A stretch of 33,723 nucleotides of DNA, taken from contig QBMH01000076.1 of assembly GCA_003249025.1 (NCBI GenBank), positions 1 through 33,723 on the forward strand. The letters are read 5' to 3'. The translations under genes were made by a program, and so were the position numbers. This document shows, in pieces, positions 25,260 to 33,723 of this stretch. The notes under the pieces were generated by a model that was not told the origin of the DNA, made no database searches, and saw only the letters and a list, made by a program, of their open reading frames with translations. The first letter of the stretch is position 1, and each line of letters begins with the position of its first letter. Origin of the DNA: Leptolyngbya sp. (GTDB taxonomy: Bacteria; Cyanobacteriota; Cyanobacteriia; Leptolyngbyales; Leptolyngbyaceae).

Positions 25260-26132
25260 TTAGAGTCGTTTTCCATAGCTTTCTACAGTGTTTTTGAGCA
25301 GCATGGCAACGGTTATGGGTCCAACGCCACCGGGAACCGGGGTGAGATAGGCCGCGATCGCCCGCACACTTTCAAAGTCCACATCTCCTACCAGGCGTGA
25401 TTTTCCATCGGAGTCAGTGACGCGGTTCATACCCACATCAATCACCGCTGCTCCCGGTTTGACCATATCCGCCGTAATTAGTCCAGGGCGACCGACCGCC
25501 GGGATCAAAATATCAGCGGTACGAGTAATAGCTGCTAGATCAGTCGTTTGCGAGTGGGCAATAGTGACCGTGGCGTTGGCTTCCAACAGCATCAAAAATT
25601 GGGGCTTGCCCACCAAAATACTGCGCCCCACCACCACCGCGTGTTTGCCTTTGGGATCGATGCCATATTCTTGCAGCATCCACATGACTCCGGCAGGGGT
25701 GCAACTCCGCAATCCTGGCTCTCCTCGTAGCAGTCGTCCCATATTCACGGGGTGCAGTCCATCCGCATCTTTATCGGGGTGGATTTGATTGAGCAGGGCA
25801 ACGGCATTTAGATGAGGGGGCAGGGGCAACTGCACTAAAATGCCATCGACGCGATCGTCGTGGTTGAGTGCTTGAATGGTTTGCTCTAGTTCGGCTTGGG
25901 TGGTTTCCGTGGGAAAGTGTTTGCCAAAGGACGTAATGCCTACATTAGTGCAAGCACGTTCTTTATTACGGACATAGGCAGCGCTGGCGGGATTGTCACC
26001 CACCATGAGTACCGCCAATCCGGGAGGGCGACCTTTCTGGGGTTCTAACTGTTGAATTTGATGGATGAGGCTGGTTTGGATGTGTTGAGAGAGTGCTTTG
26101 CCATCCAAAAGTTGGGCGATCGCAGAAGACAT
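25260..26132 (-). CDS. folD: Bifunctional methylenetetrahydrofolate dehydrogenase/cyclohydrolase
   Basis: A 290-residue FolD interconverting 5,10-methylene-, methenyl- and 10-formyl-tetrahydrofolate with NADP. The catalytic lysine is in [11 protein letters not shown]. Other family landmarks are [44 protein letters not shown], the Rossmann element [12 protein letters not shown] and the C-terminal [14 protein letters not shown]. Length and order are normal. It is divergent from the lipoprotein gene, sharing a short promoter region of about 100 bp. Confidence 0.97.
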   Translation of the reverse strand: MSSAIAQLLDGKALSQHIQTSLIHQIQQLEPQKGRPPGLAVLMVGDNPASAAYVRNKERACTNVGITSFGKHFPTETTQAELEQTIQALNHDDRVDGILVQLPLPPHLNAVALLNQIHPDKDADGLHPVNMGRLLRGEPGLRSCTPAGVMWMLQEYGIDPKGKHAVVVGRSILVGKPQFLMLLEANATVTIAHSQTTDLAAITRTADILIPAVGRPGLITADMVKPGAAVIDVGMNRVTDSDGKSRLVGDVDFESVRAIAAYLTPVPGGVGPITVAMLLKNTVESYGKRL

Positions 26133-26233
26133 GCAGGATAAACAGCGAGGTGAGTATAAAGGCGAACTGTGACACTAGACTGTATTAACACAGTAAGCTG
26201 TTGATTAGTGTCTCAGATTCAACGAGTTCTGTG

Positions 26234-26668
26234 ATGACTCTTCCAAATTTTAATGGGTTAGTTCGTAGTAGTAGGCAGCCAGTACTGTTGCCAGGTCAGC
26301 GATGGATTTTGTTGGGACTTTTGATCGCCTTAGTCAGTTGTGGGGGGCAAGCCGCTTCTGAAAGCAATGGAACGGGCGGAACGGGTGGAATTGTCATGCC
26401 AAAAACAACCTCAATTCAAGAGGTGCAAAAAACGGCTGACCGAAATTCAGTAGTGACCGTGAAAGGTGTGGTGGGCGATCGCGTACCGATTCTGAATGGC
26501 ACCGTGTATGAACTTCAGGACTCTACGGGCAAAATTTGGGTACTTACCCAAAAACAGCCCCCCAACTCAGGGCAAGAAGTAATTATTACAGGCAACCTCC
26601 GCTTCAAAAGCATTCCCCTGAATGGGCAAGAGCAGGGATCGGTCTATGTGGAGCAATCGGGGGAATGA
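26234..26668 (+). CDS. Small lipoprotein with an OB-fold-like domain
   Basis: From ATG 26234 the product is 144 residues: a hydrophobic segment (WILLGLLIALVSC) ending in a lipobox L-V-S-C with C36 as the lipidated cysteine, a Gly/Ser/Thr-rich linker (GGTGGIV), then about 80 residues of beta-strand pattern. In these, VVTVKGVVGDRVP, YELQDSTGKIWVLTQ and VIITGNLRFKSI look like a small OB fold of the kind seen in secreted nucleic-acid or sugar-binding domains. A longer frame from a TTG at 26201 also exists, but the ATG gives a better signal peptide. No specific function can be assigned. It is probably anchored to a membrane and exposed to the periplasm. Confidence 0.75.
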   Translation: MTLPNFNGLVRSSRQPVLLPGQRWILLGLLIALVSCGGQAASESNGTGGTGGIVMPKTTSIQEVQKTADRNSVVTVKGVVGDRVPILNGTVYELQDSTGKIWVLTQKQPPNSGQEVIITGNLRFKSIPLNGQEQGSVYVEQSGE

Positions 26669-26670
26669 CT

Positions 26671-26716
26671 GTAGAGATCGAAATGGTTGCGGATCTGGAT
26701 CTGAATCGATCTCTAC
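26671..26716. other. 10-bp inverted repeat just after the lipoprotein gene
   Basis: GTAGAGATCG (26671-26680) and CGATCTCTAC (26707-26716) form a perfect 10-bp stem with a 26-base loop, beginning 3 bases after the stop codon. No U-run follows. It could stabilise or end the lipoprotein transcript, or be a small dispersed repeat. Confidence 0.45.
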
Positions 26717-26768
26717 ACCCAAATTTACCCCAATTTTTGCCCCAAACTGACCTAAAAACACCTAAACC

Positions 26769-26798
26769 AAAAAGCAAGGACTCGTTAGAATCCTTGCT
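26769..26798 (-). terminator. Rho-independent terminator of the tRNA gene
   Basis: On the minus strand, AGCAAGGA and TCCTTGCT form an 8-bp stem with a 10-base loop, followed by TTTT. It begins 20 bases past the 3' end of the tRNA at 26818, in the right orientation to end that transcript. Confidence 0.8.
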
Positions 26799-26817
26799 GA
26801 AAGGGTTATTTCAGCGA

Positions 26818-26889
26818 TGGCTCAGGCGGGGTTTGAACCTGCGACCTTGGGCTTATGAGTCCCCTGCTCTACCACTGAGCTACTGAGCC
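26818..26889 (-). tRNA. tRNA with CAT anticodon, elongator Met (or Ile2)
   Basis: The 72-nt minus-strand sequence folds as a cloverleaf: acceptor GGCTCAG/CTGAGCC with discriminator A, D arm GCTC-AGTGGTA-GAGC, anticodon loop CTCATAA and T loop TTCAAAC. No CCA is encoded. The perfect acceptor stem and lack of initiator features (first pair is G-C) rule out fMet. The body (GCAGGnGACTCATAA, then GGTCGC) resembles tRNA-Ile2 as well as elongator Met, so the identity is not settled. Mismatches are present in the anticodon stem (G27-A43, A31-G39) and the T stem (A51-C63). Confidence 0.85.
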
Positions 26890-27010
26890 ATAAATTAAGC
26901 ACCTTATAAAAGTAGCATAACTGAAATCAATACCAAAACGATGATCGAATCTAACTCATAAAATTCAAAAGCAAAGGGGAGAAAAAATCTCCCCTTCCAT
27001 ATCGAATTGA

Positions 27011-27068
27011 TAGAAATGGAACTAACCGCGAGGCAGATATAGAAATGGAACTAACCGCGAGGCAGATA
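27011..27068 (-). repeat. Perfect 29-bp tandem duplication at the stop of the LysM-M23 gene
   Basis: 27011-27039 and 27040-27068 are identical. The copy nearer the gene includes the last codons (YLPRG) and the TAG stop at 27051-27053. The outer copy is untranslated, directly after the stop. It is a local duplication that left the protein end unchanged. Confidence 0.95.
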
Positions 27069-29150
27069 CGCCATGGGGTTAACAGCACCTTTTCCTGAAG
27101 GATGTACCTCAAAGTGGAGATGAGGACCAGTGCTGTAACCAGTACTTCCCATTTCAGAAATTTGCTGCCCTTGAGTAACTTGTTGACCTGCTTGAACTAA
27201 GATCCGACTATTGTGTCCATACAGCGTTAAGCTGCCGTCCGGATGCTGGATTTCTACAAGGTAACCGTAGCCACCTGAATTCCAGCCAGCGGTGACAACT
27301 ACGCCATCTGCGGCAGCCACAATCGGTGTACCAATTGGACCTGCAACATCAACGCCTTTGTGCATCCGTCCCCAACGCCAGCCAAAGCCGGATGTTAAGA
27401 CTCCTTTGGCTGGCCAAATGAAACCTTCTAGCCGCTCACTTGCTCCAGGCAAATAAGATTCGCTAGTTCCTAAAGAAGGCAATTCAGGTGATACCGCTTG
27501 ACCGATTTTAGACTGCAACAGGGGATCATAGCTTTCGGAGCCAAGAGGAGCAGAAGCGACAAGTTGAGATCGCGATCGCTGACTTTGAACTGGCATTATT
27601 TGCTGAGGCAACGTATTCATCTGAGTCGATGAATCGACCTTGACTCGACTACGCATTTCTTGCAACTGGGTTCTTAGAGTAGCAGCCCTATCAGAACTAA
27701 ACTCTGGATTAACCCGGTCATTTAAAGCAGAAGCGTAATTACCATTTGAGAGACTGGTAGAAGCTGCAACCTGGGGCTGCAAAAACGTAGCCGTTTGAGG
27801 ACGTAGTGCTTGAGTTTGGTAACGTTGTCGAAGCTGATCGATTTCTTGCTTCAAATTCTCAACGTTATTGTAGCGCACCAACCTAGACTCAGATTCACTC
27901 GTTGGCTGCACCTGACTCTTTCCAGAGAAGGATGTGGTGGCACCTTGCACGCTAGCTGAAGGCAAGGGCACAAAAGTTGCAGACGAGTTTGGCAAAGGAG
28001 TAGTAGATGAAGCGCTTGCAACAGTTGATGCAACTGGAACAGACGCGATCGAACCCTGATATTCCGATGGCTCAACAGCAGCAGCTTGAGAGGGCGGAAT
28101 AATTAACGTCTGGCTGACGAAAATATAGTTCGGGTTGGAAATTCGATTTGCCTCTGCTAGCTGCTTCACAGAAATATTGTGAACACGAGCGATCGCGGCA
28201 AGCGTATCTCCATGAGCAATGCGATAGGAAGAAGCTTTGCTACTTTGAGCAGCAGAAGTTGGAAGCTGAGTGTTTACAGGAGACCGAAATGCCACCTGTT
28301 GCTGGCTATCGGAAGCTGCCAACGGGCTTGGCATGGTCACCTGCTGAGAATCAGGCTCAACAGGAAGGGTAGATACCACCTGAACCTGTTGCTCTAGTTG
28401 AGGTACTTGCTGTGCGGGTTGAGGGCTAGCCTTATATTTCTTAGAACTAAGTACCGCTAGACCACTCTGCAAGCTTTGAGTTTTTTGCTTGAGGTTTTCA
28501 AGTGCTTTGTGCTGCTTATCCTTCAGGTCTTTGCTGTTTGCTAAATCAGCTTGAGACTCAGAAATTTGAGATTGACCAGAGATGGGTCCGTAGTAACCAG
28601 GTGAAATGGACGAGGCTGACGCATCAGATACTTGCGCCAAACGAGTATCTGTGGGAACGATCAGGACTTGACCCACTCGCAAGACAGAATCTATAGAGAG
28701 ACCATTTGCCAGTGCAACTAAGTTGGCATCAGTTCTATAGAATCGGGCAACATCCCAAAGAGTTTGACCTTCCTGAACCGTATGGTTGACTTTGCGATCG
28801 CCTCTAGCAATAGATGATTCAATCGCCTCAGAATCGGGTGAAAGCGCAGCGGCTTCAAAGGAAGCTGACGATGCCGAAGCCACGGGTTCATTTTGAATAG
28901 GCTCTGCCGCAACAGCCCCATCTCCTTGACGAGAAATCGGCAGGCTGTAAGCCCCCATCGAAATTGCCAAACCAATCATAGCTGCCGAAGTCCGAACTCG
29001 GCGATTGGTTTCTGGAATAGCCTGCTTTACTTGAGCCATTGTTTCTTCGTGCTCGTTCATACAGGAAGGACCAGGCTTAACCTTCTGCGGAAATGTTCGT
29101 CTCAAAAAACGACCTCCTAAACTTCCAGCGTTTAACTGTCTTTGAGCCAT
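27051..29150 (-). CDS. Peptidoglycan-binding LysM protein with M23 metallopeptidase domain
   Basis: A 699-residue envelope protein. After a basic N-terminus there is one hydrophobic segment (AAMIGLAISMGAYSL). LysM 1 (VQEGQTLWDVARFY to VGQVLIVP) and LysM 2 (IAHGDTLAAIARVHNI to VSQTLIIP) bind peptidoglycan. They are separated and followed by long Gln/Ser-rich, partly coiled-coil linkers. The C-terminal M23 domain carries the zinc motifs HKGVD and HLHFEV with GYGYLVEI in between. It is a likely endopeptidase or amidase activator (EnvC/NlpD-like) for cell division or wall growth. The start is ATG 29150 behind GGTGGATC, preferred over a TTG frame opening at 29171. A 29-bp tandem duplication overlaps its stop codon. 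Confidence 0.93.
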   Translation of the reverse strand: MAQRQLNAGSLGGRFLRRTFPQKVKPGPSCMNEHEETMAQVKQAIPETNRRVRTSAAMIGLAISMGAYSLPISRQGDGAVAAEPIQNEPVASASSASFEAAALSPDSEAIESSIARGDRKVNHTVQEGQTLWDVARFYRTDANLVALANGLSIDSVLRVGQVLIVPTDTRLAQVSDASASSISPGYYGPISGQSQISESQADLANSKDLKDKQHKALENLKQKTQSLQSGLAVLSSKKYKASPQPAQQVPQLEQQVQVVSTLPVEPDSQQVTMPSPLAASDSQQQVAFRSPVNTQLPTSAAQSSKASSYRIAHGDTLAAIARVHNISVKQLAEANRISNPNYIFVSQTLIIPPSQAAAVEPSEYQGSIASVPVASTVASASSTTPLPNSSATFVPLPSASVQGATTSFSGKSQVQPTSESESRLVRYNNVENLKQEIDQLRQRYQTQALRPQTATFLQPQVAASTSLSNGNYASALNDRVNPEFSSDRAATLRTQLQEMRSRVKVDSSTQMNTLPQQIMPVQSQRSRSQLVASAPLGSESYDPLLQSKIGQAVSPELPSLGTSESYLPGASERLEGFIWPAKGVLTSGFGWRWGRMHKGVDVAGPIGTPIVAAADGVVVTAGWNSGGYGYLVEIQHPDGSLTLYGHNSRILVQAGQQVTQGQQISEMGSTGYSTGPHLHFEVHPSGKGAVNPMAYLPRG

Positions 29151-30007
29151 TGATCCACCCTGTGCTAACAACTTAAATCACATTCAAAGGCGATCTAGAT
29201 CACACATGGCAAATACACTTAGGCAAGAGTACCCCGCTTTTTGAATTTAGACAAGTTCTTACTCACAGTAAAAATTTAAAGTAAGCATCAAACCCGCGTA
29301 GACAAGGAACTTTGGAACATTAGCAACACCAGAAAAGTATTTAATTTTTCAGTGCTCTAAAACGATTCCAACAACCGAAATCTACAGAAACCTGTAGATA
29401 CTGTTATCCTGCCAATCTAAAAAGCGGAAGCAAAAATACAAAAACGTACCCTGTGGAAACGACTCAAATGTCCAAACAATCAACACTCCTCACCAGTCCA
29501 CCAAAAAGTTAGTCATGCTCTAGACCAACTTGTCTTTCAAGACACTGCACTGTACCACAGACTCAAGCAACCAGTTTTATTCAGCACAAGCCTTAAAGTC
29601 TACCTATTTATAATTAAAAAGCTTACTGCTTTTAGCTTTCAAGAATTGGCAGGGGGATTAACGCACTAATTGATAAACTATGTGAAAGTGTTAAGAAACT
29701 ATAGGAATTTCTTATTGTTTCGTAGTAAATTTCGTAGCACAACACACTAACATCGAATTTTTTTCAATCCTGCTCCTGTTTAAGCAGGGTCAAAAACTTT
29801 CTTGATGCACCTCCGATTGAAATATCTAACTTTCTGAATCGACACTTGGATTTTCAGCCTAAATGTATAGATGCACATATATAGATGGAGTGCTGTTTCA
29901 ATTTAATTCCGCTAGAACAATTTCTAACGATATAAGTCAACAGGGCAATGTAGTTACCCCGCGTTGGAAACCTATGCTTAGTGATGAACTCAAGTAATAG
30001 TGCGTCA
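29151..30007. other. Long AT-rich gap between the LysM-M23 gene and trmL
   Basis: About 850 bp without a convincing gene on either strand. It must hold the promoter and leader of the LysM-M23 gene (minus strand). A small perfect hairpin CTACAG-AAAC-CTGTAG is at 29382-29397. No terminator-like structure or recognisable small RNA was found, and an 11-base partial match to the Yfr1 core (29484-29494) lacks its flanking stems. Confidence 0.5.
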
Positions 30008-30469
30008 TTATTGAAGCAATCCCAACTGCCTATTGGCTTCAAATAAGCCAATAGCGACGCTCACAGAGAGATTAAGGCTGCGTACTTGGGGCTGAGTCAT
30101 TGGAATATAAACAGTTTCGGTGCAAGTTTGCAGTAAATCTTTGGGTAGACCCATCGTTTCACTGCCAAAGAGTAACCAATCGGATGGTAGAAATTCAAAC
30201 TTAATATAGCTGCATCGTCCTGAAGTGCTAAAGCCGATCCAACGACTATTTGGCTGTCGAGGAAATTTTTGAAAGTCTTCGATCGAGGGATGATAGGTCA
30301 AATTTACGTAGGGCCAATAGTCTAAGCCGGCCCGTTTGAGATAGCGATCGCTAATTTCAAAGCCCAGAGGTCCAACCAAATGCAGCTCTGTGCTTGTCGC
30401 CGCGCAGGTTCTAGCAATATTGCCAGTATTGGGTGGAATTTGGGGATGAACTAAAACAACCTGAACCAT
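30008..30469 (-). CDS. trmL: tRNA (cytidine/uridine-34 2'-O)-methyltransferase
   Basis: A 153-residue SPOUT methyltransferase of the TrmL/YibK type, which methylates the wobble ribose of tRNA-Leu isoacceptors using S-adenosylmethionine. Characteristic segments are HPQIPPNTGNIARTCAAT at the N-terminus, GFEISDRYLKRAGLDYW, LLFGSETMGLP and the knot region IPM-x-x-x-x-VRSLNLSVSVAIGLFEANRQL. Length is normal. It is divergent from panB across about 460 bp. Confidence 0.95.
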   Translation of the reverse strand: MVQVVLVHPQIPPNTGNIARTCAATSTELHLVGPLGFEISDRYLKRAGLDYWPYVNLTYHPSIEDFQKFPRQPNSRWIGFSTSGRCSYIKFEFLPSDWLLFGSETMGLPKDLLQTCTETVYIPMTQPQVRSLNLSVSVAIGLFEANRQLGLLQ

Positions 30470-30928
30470 TAGATAAATTGCCTTTTTTAATACGCTATCG
30501 GCTAGCGCTTAACTTTTCCCTATCTTAGATAGACTTTGATAGCTTTTCTTAATACTTGCTTGCGACGTTGAATAAATGAAAATTTTGCATCCAATGTTCA
30601 TCTGAGTACTTATACCTTTTTCAGATTAAATTGATTGAATCTTACTCAGTCATCAGGAAGTTTCAACTTTGACGTTAAAGCAGGGGATGCAGGATTAGTC
30701 AAAAGCAGTTAGTTTGACCACATTTTCGTGCAAATCAAAAGTGTCTGTATTTTACTTATCGATTTCATAGATTTTTTATCTATATATATATGTAGCAAAA
30801 TCTGAAGGTTTTAACTGTAACGGGACAGGGATGAAAACAGCTTTAAGCAAGGATTTCGACTAGATGATGAATCAACGATCGCTGAAAGCAGGGTAGGGTG
30901 AGAAAATATAGGGTTTAGAGATGGTTTG
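30470..30928. other. Divergent promoter region between trmL and panB
   Basis: About 460 bp, AT-rich, with no credible coding frame. It contains an alternating TA tract (about 30781-30791) preceded by a short TAGAT-TTTTT-ATCTA hairpin (30768-30782), and no clear -35/-10 pair. It should contain both promoters. Confidence 0.45.
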
Positions 30929-31708
30929 ATGGCAGTAACAACGCAGCAAATTGGACAGTGGAAACAGCAGGGGCGGGCGATCGTGGCGCTGACTGCATGG
31001 GATTTTGCCTTGGCGGCGGTGCTAGATGAAGCTGGAGTCGATCTCATTTTGATTGGCGACTCCTTAGCCATGGTGGCTTTGGGATACAACAACACCCTGC
31101 CGATTACGCTAGATGAGATGGTGCATCATGCAAAAGCCGTGCGCCGTGGAGTACAGAGAGCATTGCTAGTGTGCGATCTCCCCTTTATGACCTATCAAGA
31201 AAGTGTGCAGCAGGCATTACACTCTGCCGGTCGGTTATTAAAAGAAGCTGGGGTGCAAGCGGTGAAGCTAGAAGGCGGGAACCCGATCGCGGTTGAAACT
31301 GTGGCACGCTTGGTGCAGGTGGGAATTCCCGTCATGGGTCATGTGGGGCTGACTCCACAATCGGTGCATCGCTTGGGCTATCGGCAGCAAGGAACTTCAC
31401 AATCCGCAGGAGAAGAAATTTTGGCAGAAGCGATCGCCCTAGAACAAGCAGGAGCTTTTGCGATCGTGTTAGAGCATATCCCTAGTGAGCTTGCCCAACA
31501 AATTACCCAAAAGCTTGCCATTCCCACCATTGGGATTGGAGCGGGGCAACATTGCGACGGACAGGTGCTAGTCACCGCTGATTTGTTGGGATTATCCACT
31601 CGGCAGCCACCCTTTGCGAAAGCCTATGTCAACTTACGAGAAACCATTATGGGCGCAGTTCAGGCGTTTGCTCAAGAGGTGAGCGATCGCACCTTTCCAG
31701 AAGAATAA
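30929..31708 (+). CDS. panB: 3-methyl-2-oxobutanoate hydroxymethyltransferase
   Basis: A 259-residue PanB making ketopantoate from ketoisovalerate and methylene-tetrahydrofolate, the first committed step of pantothenate and coenzyme A synthesis. Landmarks are [56 protein letters not shown] and [23 protein letters not shown]. The ATG at 30929 gives MAVTTQQI; a TTG three bases earlier is less likely. Cofactor supply would come from the FolD pathway (also in this window, though not adjacent). Its end is 6 bases from the end of the convergent next gene. Confidence 0.96.
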   Translation: MAVTTQQIGQWKQQGRAIVALTAWDFALAAVLDEAGVDLILIGDSLAMVALGYNNTLPITLDEMVHHAKAVRRGVQRALLVCDLPFMTYQESVQQALHSAGRLLKEAGVQAVKLEGGNPIAVETVARLVQVGIPVMGHVGLTPQSVHRLGYRQQGTSQSAGEEILAEAIALEQAGAFAIVLEHIPSELAQQITQKLAIPTIGIGAGQHCDGQVLVTADLLGLSTRQPPFAKAYVNLRETIMGAVQAFAQEVSDRTFPEE

Positions 31709-31714
31709 TTGCTT

Positions 31715-32092
31715 CTATAGTTTTTCTGCTAGCGGCTGGCAAAAATTGACCGCGCCAATTTTGATTACATAAATGGCGACGGGTGTTGCCAGCTTAATTG
31801 GCAAATCAGTGTTTGTGGTTAAGGCTGCCAAAACATCGCCACTCAGTCCATCCTCAAAAGGTTCTTTGAGTTCGGGTTGGCAAATAATATGTCGCCAGCG
31901 TTTGGCGAGTCCATCAATCCAGCGATCGGAGGTATCTGGTTGTTGCCCGCATTGAATGGCAAGGGCGATCGCGGCATCGTCTAAGTCGCCTTCACAATCT
32001 TCCAAAACATCCAAAGCAATCAACGCGTCAGGATATTCTGAGAGGTCTGTCCGAAAGTAATTGATTTCCTCAAGCGTCACAATCATAGACAT
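31715..32092 (-). CDS. Unknown acidic protein, probably cyanobacteria-conserved
   Basis: A 125-residue protein that I do not recognise. It is acidic and helical in its first 90 residues (EYPDALIALDVLEDCEGDLDDAAIALAI), with a tryptophan-rich WIDGLAKRWRHIICQ stretch, and ends in a hydrophobic beta-like segment (LATPVAIYVIKIGAVNFCQPLAEKL). No signal peptide or membrane helix is seen. Two nearby starts are possible (32092 and 32086); neither has a clear ribosome binding site. Codon use and HIP1 content look like the neighbours, so it is a normal chromosomal gene. Its stop is 6 bases from that of convergent panB. Confidence 0.75.
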   Translation of the reverse strand: MSMIVTLEEINYFRTDLSEYPDALIALDVLEDCEGDLDDAAIALAIQCGQQPDTSDRWIDGLAKRWRHIICQPELKEPFEDGLSGDVLAALTTNTDLPIKLATPVAIYVIKIGAVNFCQPLAEKL

Positions 32093-32161
32093 ACAGGCAA
32101 TGTGATAAGTCAGACAACATACTAGCGCATGTCTTTTTAGCGCGTAGAGTAATTTCTGAGC

Positions 32162-33571
32162 CTACTCCAAAACAGGTAGCTGCATCACCACACGATAGTG
32201 GGATTCCACTTGTTGCACTGTGGGAGATTTGCGGTTGACTGACCATTGACTGCGCTCAAATAATTGCGATCGCAACTCATCCAGATTAACTCGCGTGGGT
32301 TTCCCGGCTGCAATCACGCGATCGCCCTTCACCCAAACGCTGTCTACGACATGAGTCGGACGACCCAACACCAGCAACCCAATGGGATCAGTGCGGGGCA
32401 ACATCGATAAATTCGTCAGGTCATACAGCACCAAATCTGCTTGCTTGCCCACGGTCAGAGAACCGATTTCACTTGCCATACCCAACCCAGTCGCGCCTCC
32501 CAAAGAAGCGAGTTCTATCGCTTGGCGCGGCGTAATCCAGTGGGTGTAGTCTAAATCGGTGACGTTGTGCAAAATCGTGCCAATTTTAATCGCTTCTAAC
32601 ACATCTTGCGAATCATTACTGGCAGCACCATCGCAGCCAAAGGCAACATTCACACCCGCTTGACGATATTTCAAGATCGGCGCAATACCGCTGCCTAACC
32701 GCAGATTACTTAAGGGATTATGAACCACAGTAGAACGGGTGTCCCCTAATAGATCAATGTCGTGTTCATCCAGCCAAACACAGTGAGCAAGGGACGTTTT
32801 GGGGCTGAGAAATTCCAATTGCTTCAGATGTTCAACGGCACTACAGCCATATTTTTCATGCGCCAAGAGTTTCTGTGCTTTCGTTTCGAGCAGATGGGCA
32901 TGACGACAAAGATTGTGGCGATCGCTCAACTCCACACAGCCCTCAAACAGCGCATCGGAACATAACTGAGGCCCAGTAGGTGCAGCCATAATAGAAATCC
33001 CTTCGGTTGGGCGATGGAACTGGGCGATCGCCTCCCGCAAAAATTCTAATGTTGCCTCCGTCGATCGCAAATAGGTTGAGTGCTTTGGCTCGATGCCACC
33101 ACAGGGAATCCCCGATTCCAACACCTCATCTTGAATTAGCGGACCTACAAAAGCGCGAATGCCCACTTCTCTATACGCTCGAACCGCCGCCGCCACCGTT
33201 TCCAACTCTTGACCCGGAATCAGAACCAGATGATCCACAACGGTCGTTCCCCCGGTGAGCAAGGTTTCAACGGCAGTTCCCAAGGCGCTTAGATAAATTT
33301 GTTCTGGATCAAGCGGCGTAAAGTCATACAGTTCTGCCAGCCAAAGTTCCAGCGGATAGGGCGGAATCATGCCACGCTGCCACATTTCTGAAGAGTGGGT
33401 GTGAGCATTGACGAAACCGGGAAGTAACAGTTTGTTACGACCGTCGATCGCAGTTCCGACCACGGCTAAGTTGGGGGCGATCGCAGCAATTCGCCCATCC
33501 ACGATCTGGACGCTTACTTCTTCATAGCCCTGATCTACCGGAATTAAAACCTGCTCAATTGTAAAACTCAC
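32162..33571 (-). CDS. Metal-dependent amidohydrolase (ATZ/TRZ, MTA/SAH deaminase-like)
   Basis: A 469-residue amidohydrolase-superfamily enzyme. An N-terminal beta-sandwich leads to the metal motif H57-x-H59 in FVNAHTHSS. Further barrel ligands are the His in RHAHLLETKA (with the nearby Glu typical of deaminases), the His in LAHCVWLDEHD and the Asp in GCDGAASND. The C-terminal GSLTVGKQADLVLYD closes the sandwich. This set matches the cytosine-deaminase-like group that hydrolytically deaminates S-adenosylhomocysteine, methylthioadenosine, guanine or triazines; the exact substrate cannot be told. It is a single-gene unit, with 69 bp to the gene upstream of panB's convergent partner. Confidence 0.9.
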   Translation of the reverse strand: MSFTIEQVLIPVDQGYEEVSVQIVDGRIAAIAPNLAVVGTAIDGRNKLLLPGFVNAHTHSSEMWQRGMIPPYPLELWLAELYDFTPLDPEQIYLSALGTAVETLLTGGTTVVDHLVLIPGQELETVAAAVRAYREVGIRAFVGPLIQDEVLESGIPCGGIEPKHSTYLRSTEATLEFLREAIAQFHRPTEGISIMAAPTGPQLCSDALFEGCVELSDRHNLCRHAHLLETKAQKLLAHEKYGCSAVEHLKQLEFLSPKTSLAHCVWLDEHDIDLLGDTRSTVVHNPLSNLRLGSGIAPILKYRQAGVNVAFGCDGAASNDSQDVLEAIKIGTILHNVTDLDYTHWITPRQAIELASLGGATGLGMASEIGSLTVGKQADLVLYDLTNLSMLPRTDPIGLLVLGRPTHVVDSVWVKGDRVIAAGKPTRVNLDELRSQLFERSQWSVNRKSPTVQQVESHYRVVMQLPVLE

Positions 33572-33723
33572 CCGCAGTAACCCTGTACAGTTTTTTCCAT
33601 TGTGGCAGGTCAGATTTTTTCCAGAAAGCCCCAGGTGGATGAAATGCGTAATTTTGAGTTTTAAGTTTTAACTTACGGTTCGCTCATTTTCAGGGTGGCT
33701 CGTCAGATTGTGGCCCAAGGCGA
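33572..33723. other. Right-edge intergenic region
   Basis: About 150 bp with no complete gene. On the minus strand an open frame enters from beyond the edge and ends in ...SDEPP followed by TGA at 33690-33692. Ten codons are too few to tell whether this is the end of a real gene. Confidence 0.3.

Noticed and set aside
29484-29494. Partial match to the Yfr1 small-RNA core (ACTCCTCAC...)
   Set aside because: Only the first nine bases agree, and the two flanking stem-loops and the terminator of Yfr1 are absent.
29854-30051. 65-codon minus-strand frame beyond the end of trmL
   Set aside because: It overlaps the trmL 3' end in another frame, begins with TTG without a ribosome binding site and has no recognisable motifs.
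1-33723. CRISPR arrays, intact insertion sequences, prophage or integrase genes
   Set aside because: No regularly spaced repeats, transposase or phage-type motifs were seen on either strand.

Overview
The window looks like cyanobacterial chromosome, probably from a filamentous, Leptolyngbya/Oscillatoriales-type organism; the lineage is an inference. The evidence is the very frequent HIP1-type octamer GCGATCGC (and GCGATCG) in coding DNA, a ferredoxin-dependent glutamate synthase, the long cyanobacterial form of ThiE, a GGPP synthase next to a divergent-PAP2 protein, the rpsL-rpsG-fusA-tuf-rpsJ order, and a decayed fragment of a cyanobacteria-style Rpn nuclease. No intact insertion sequence, prophage or CRISPR array is visible.

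Left part (1-6673): a two-component system (truncated sensor kinase plus OmpR-type regulator, CusR/HprR-like) is divergent from a small periplasmic Spy/CpxP-like protein. Just downstream is a tight four-gene operon: a PqqD-like small protein, an ATP-grasp ligase, a fold-III PLP decarboxylase, and a urea-transporter-like membrane protein fused to an M23 peptidase. The promoters of the Spy-like gene and of the operon share a composite element: a palindrome very close to the E. coli CusR/HprR box, followed at identical spacing by a 21-bp block matching at 20 positions. This ties the operon to the envelope/metal-stress regulator. It is the most likely undescribed system in the window: a stress-induced pathway that ligates and decarboxylates an unknown amino-acid-like or peptide substrate and couples it to export or the cell wall.

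Middle part (6789-19891): ferredoxin-dependent glutamate synthase (glsF), a secreted phosphodiester-glycosidase (NAGPA) protein, a phosphomannose-isomerase-type cupin, an A-type Fe-S carrier, then the str operon (rpsL, rpsG, fusA, tuf, rpsJ) behind three candidate tandem sigma-70-type promoters.

Right part (19892-33723): mostly single housekeeping genes. They are a beta-helix/SPOR surface protein, thiE, a nuclease relic, a divergent-PAP2 gene, crtE, folD, a small lipoprotein, a CAT-anticodon tRNA with its terminator, a LysM-M23 peptidase, trmL, panB, an unknown conserved-looking gene and an amidohydrolase. Structural curiosities are two short tandem duplications sitting exactly on stop codons (fusA; LysM-M23 gene), a 12-bp perfect hairpin between tuf and rpsJ, and a roughly 120-135-bp element with terminal inverted repeats and internal direct repeats after rpsJ.
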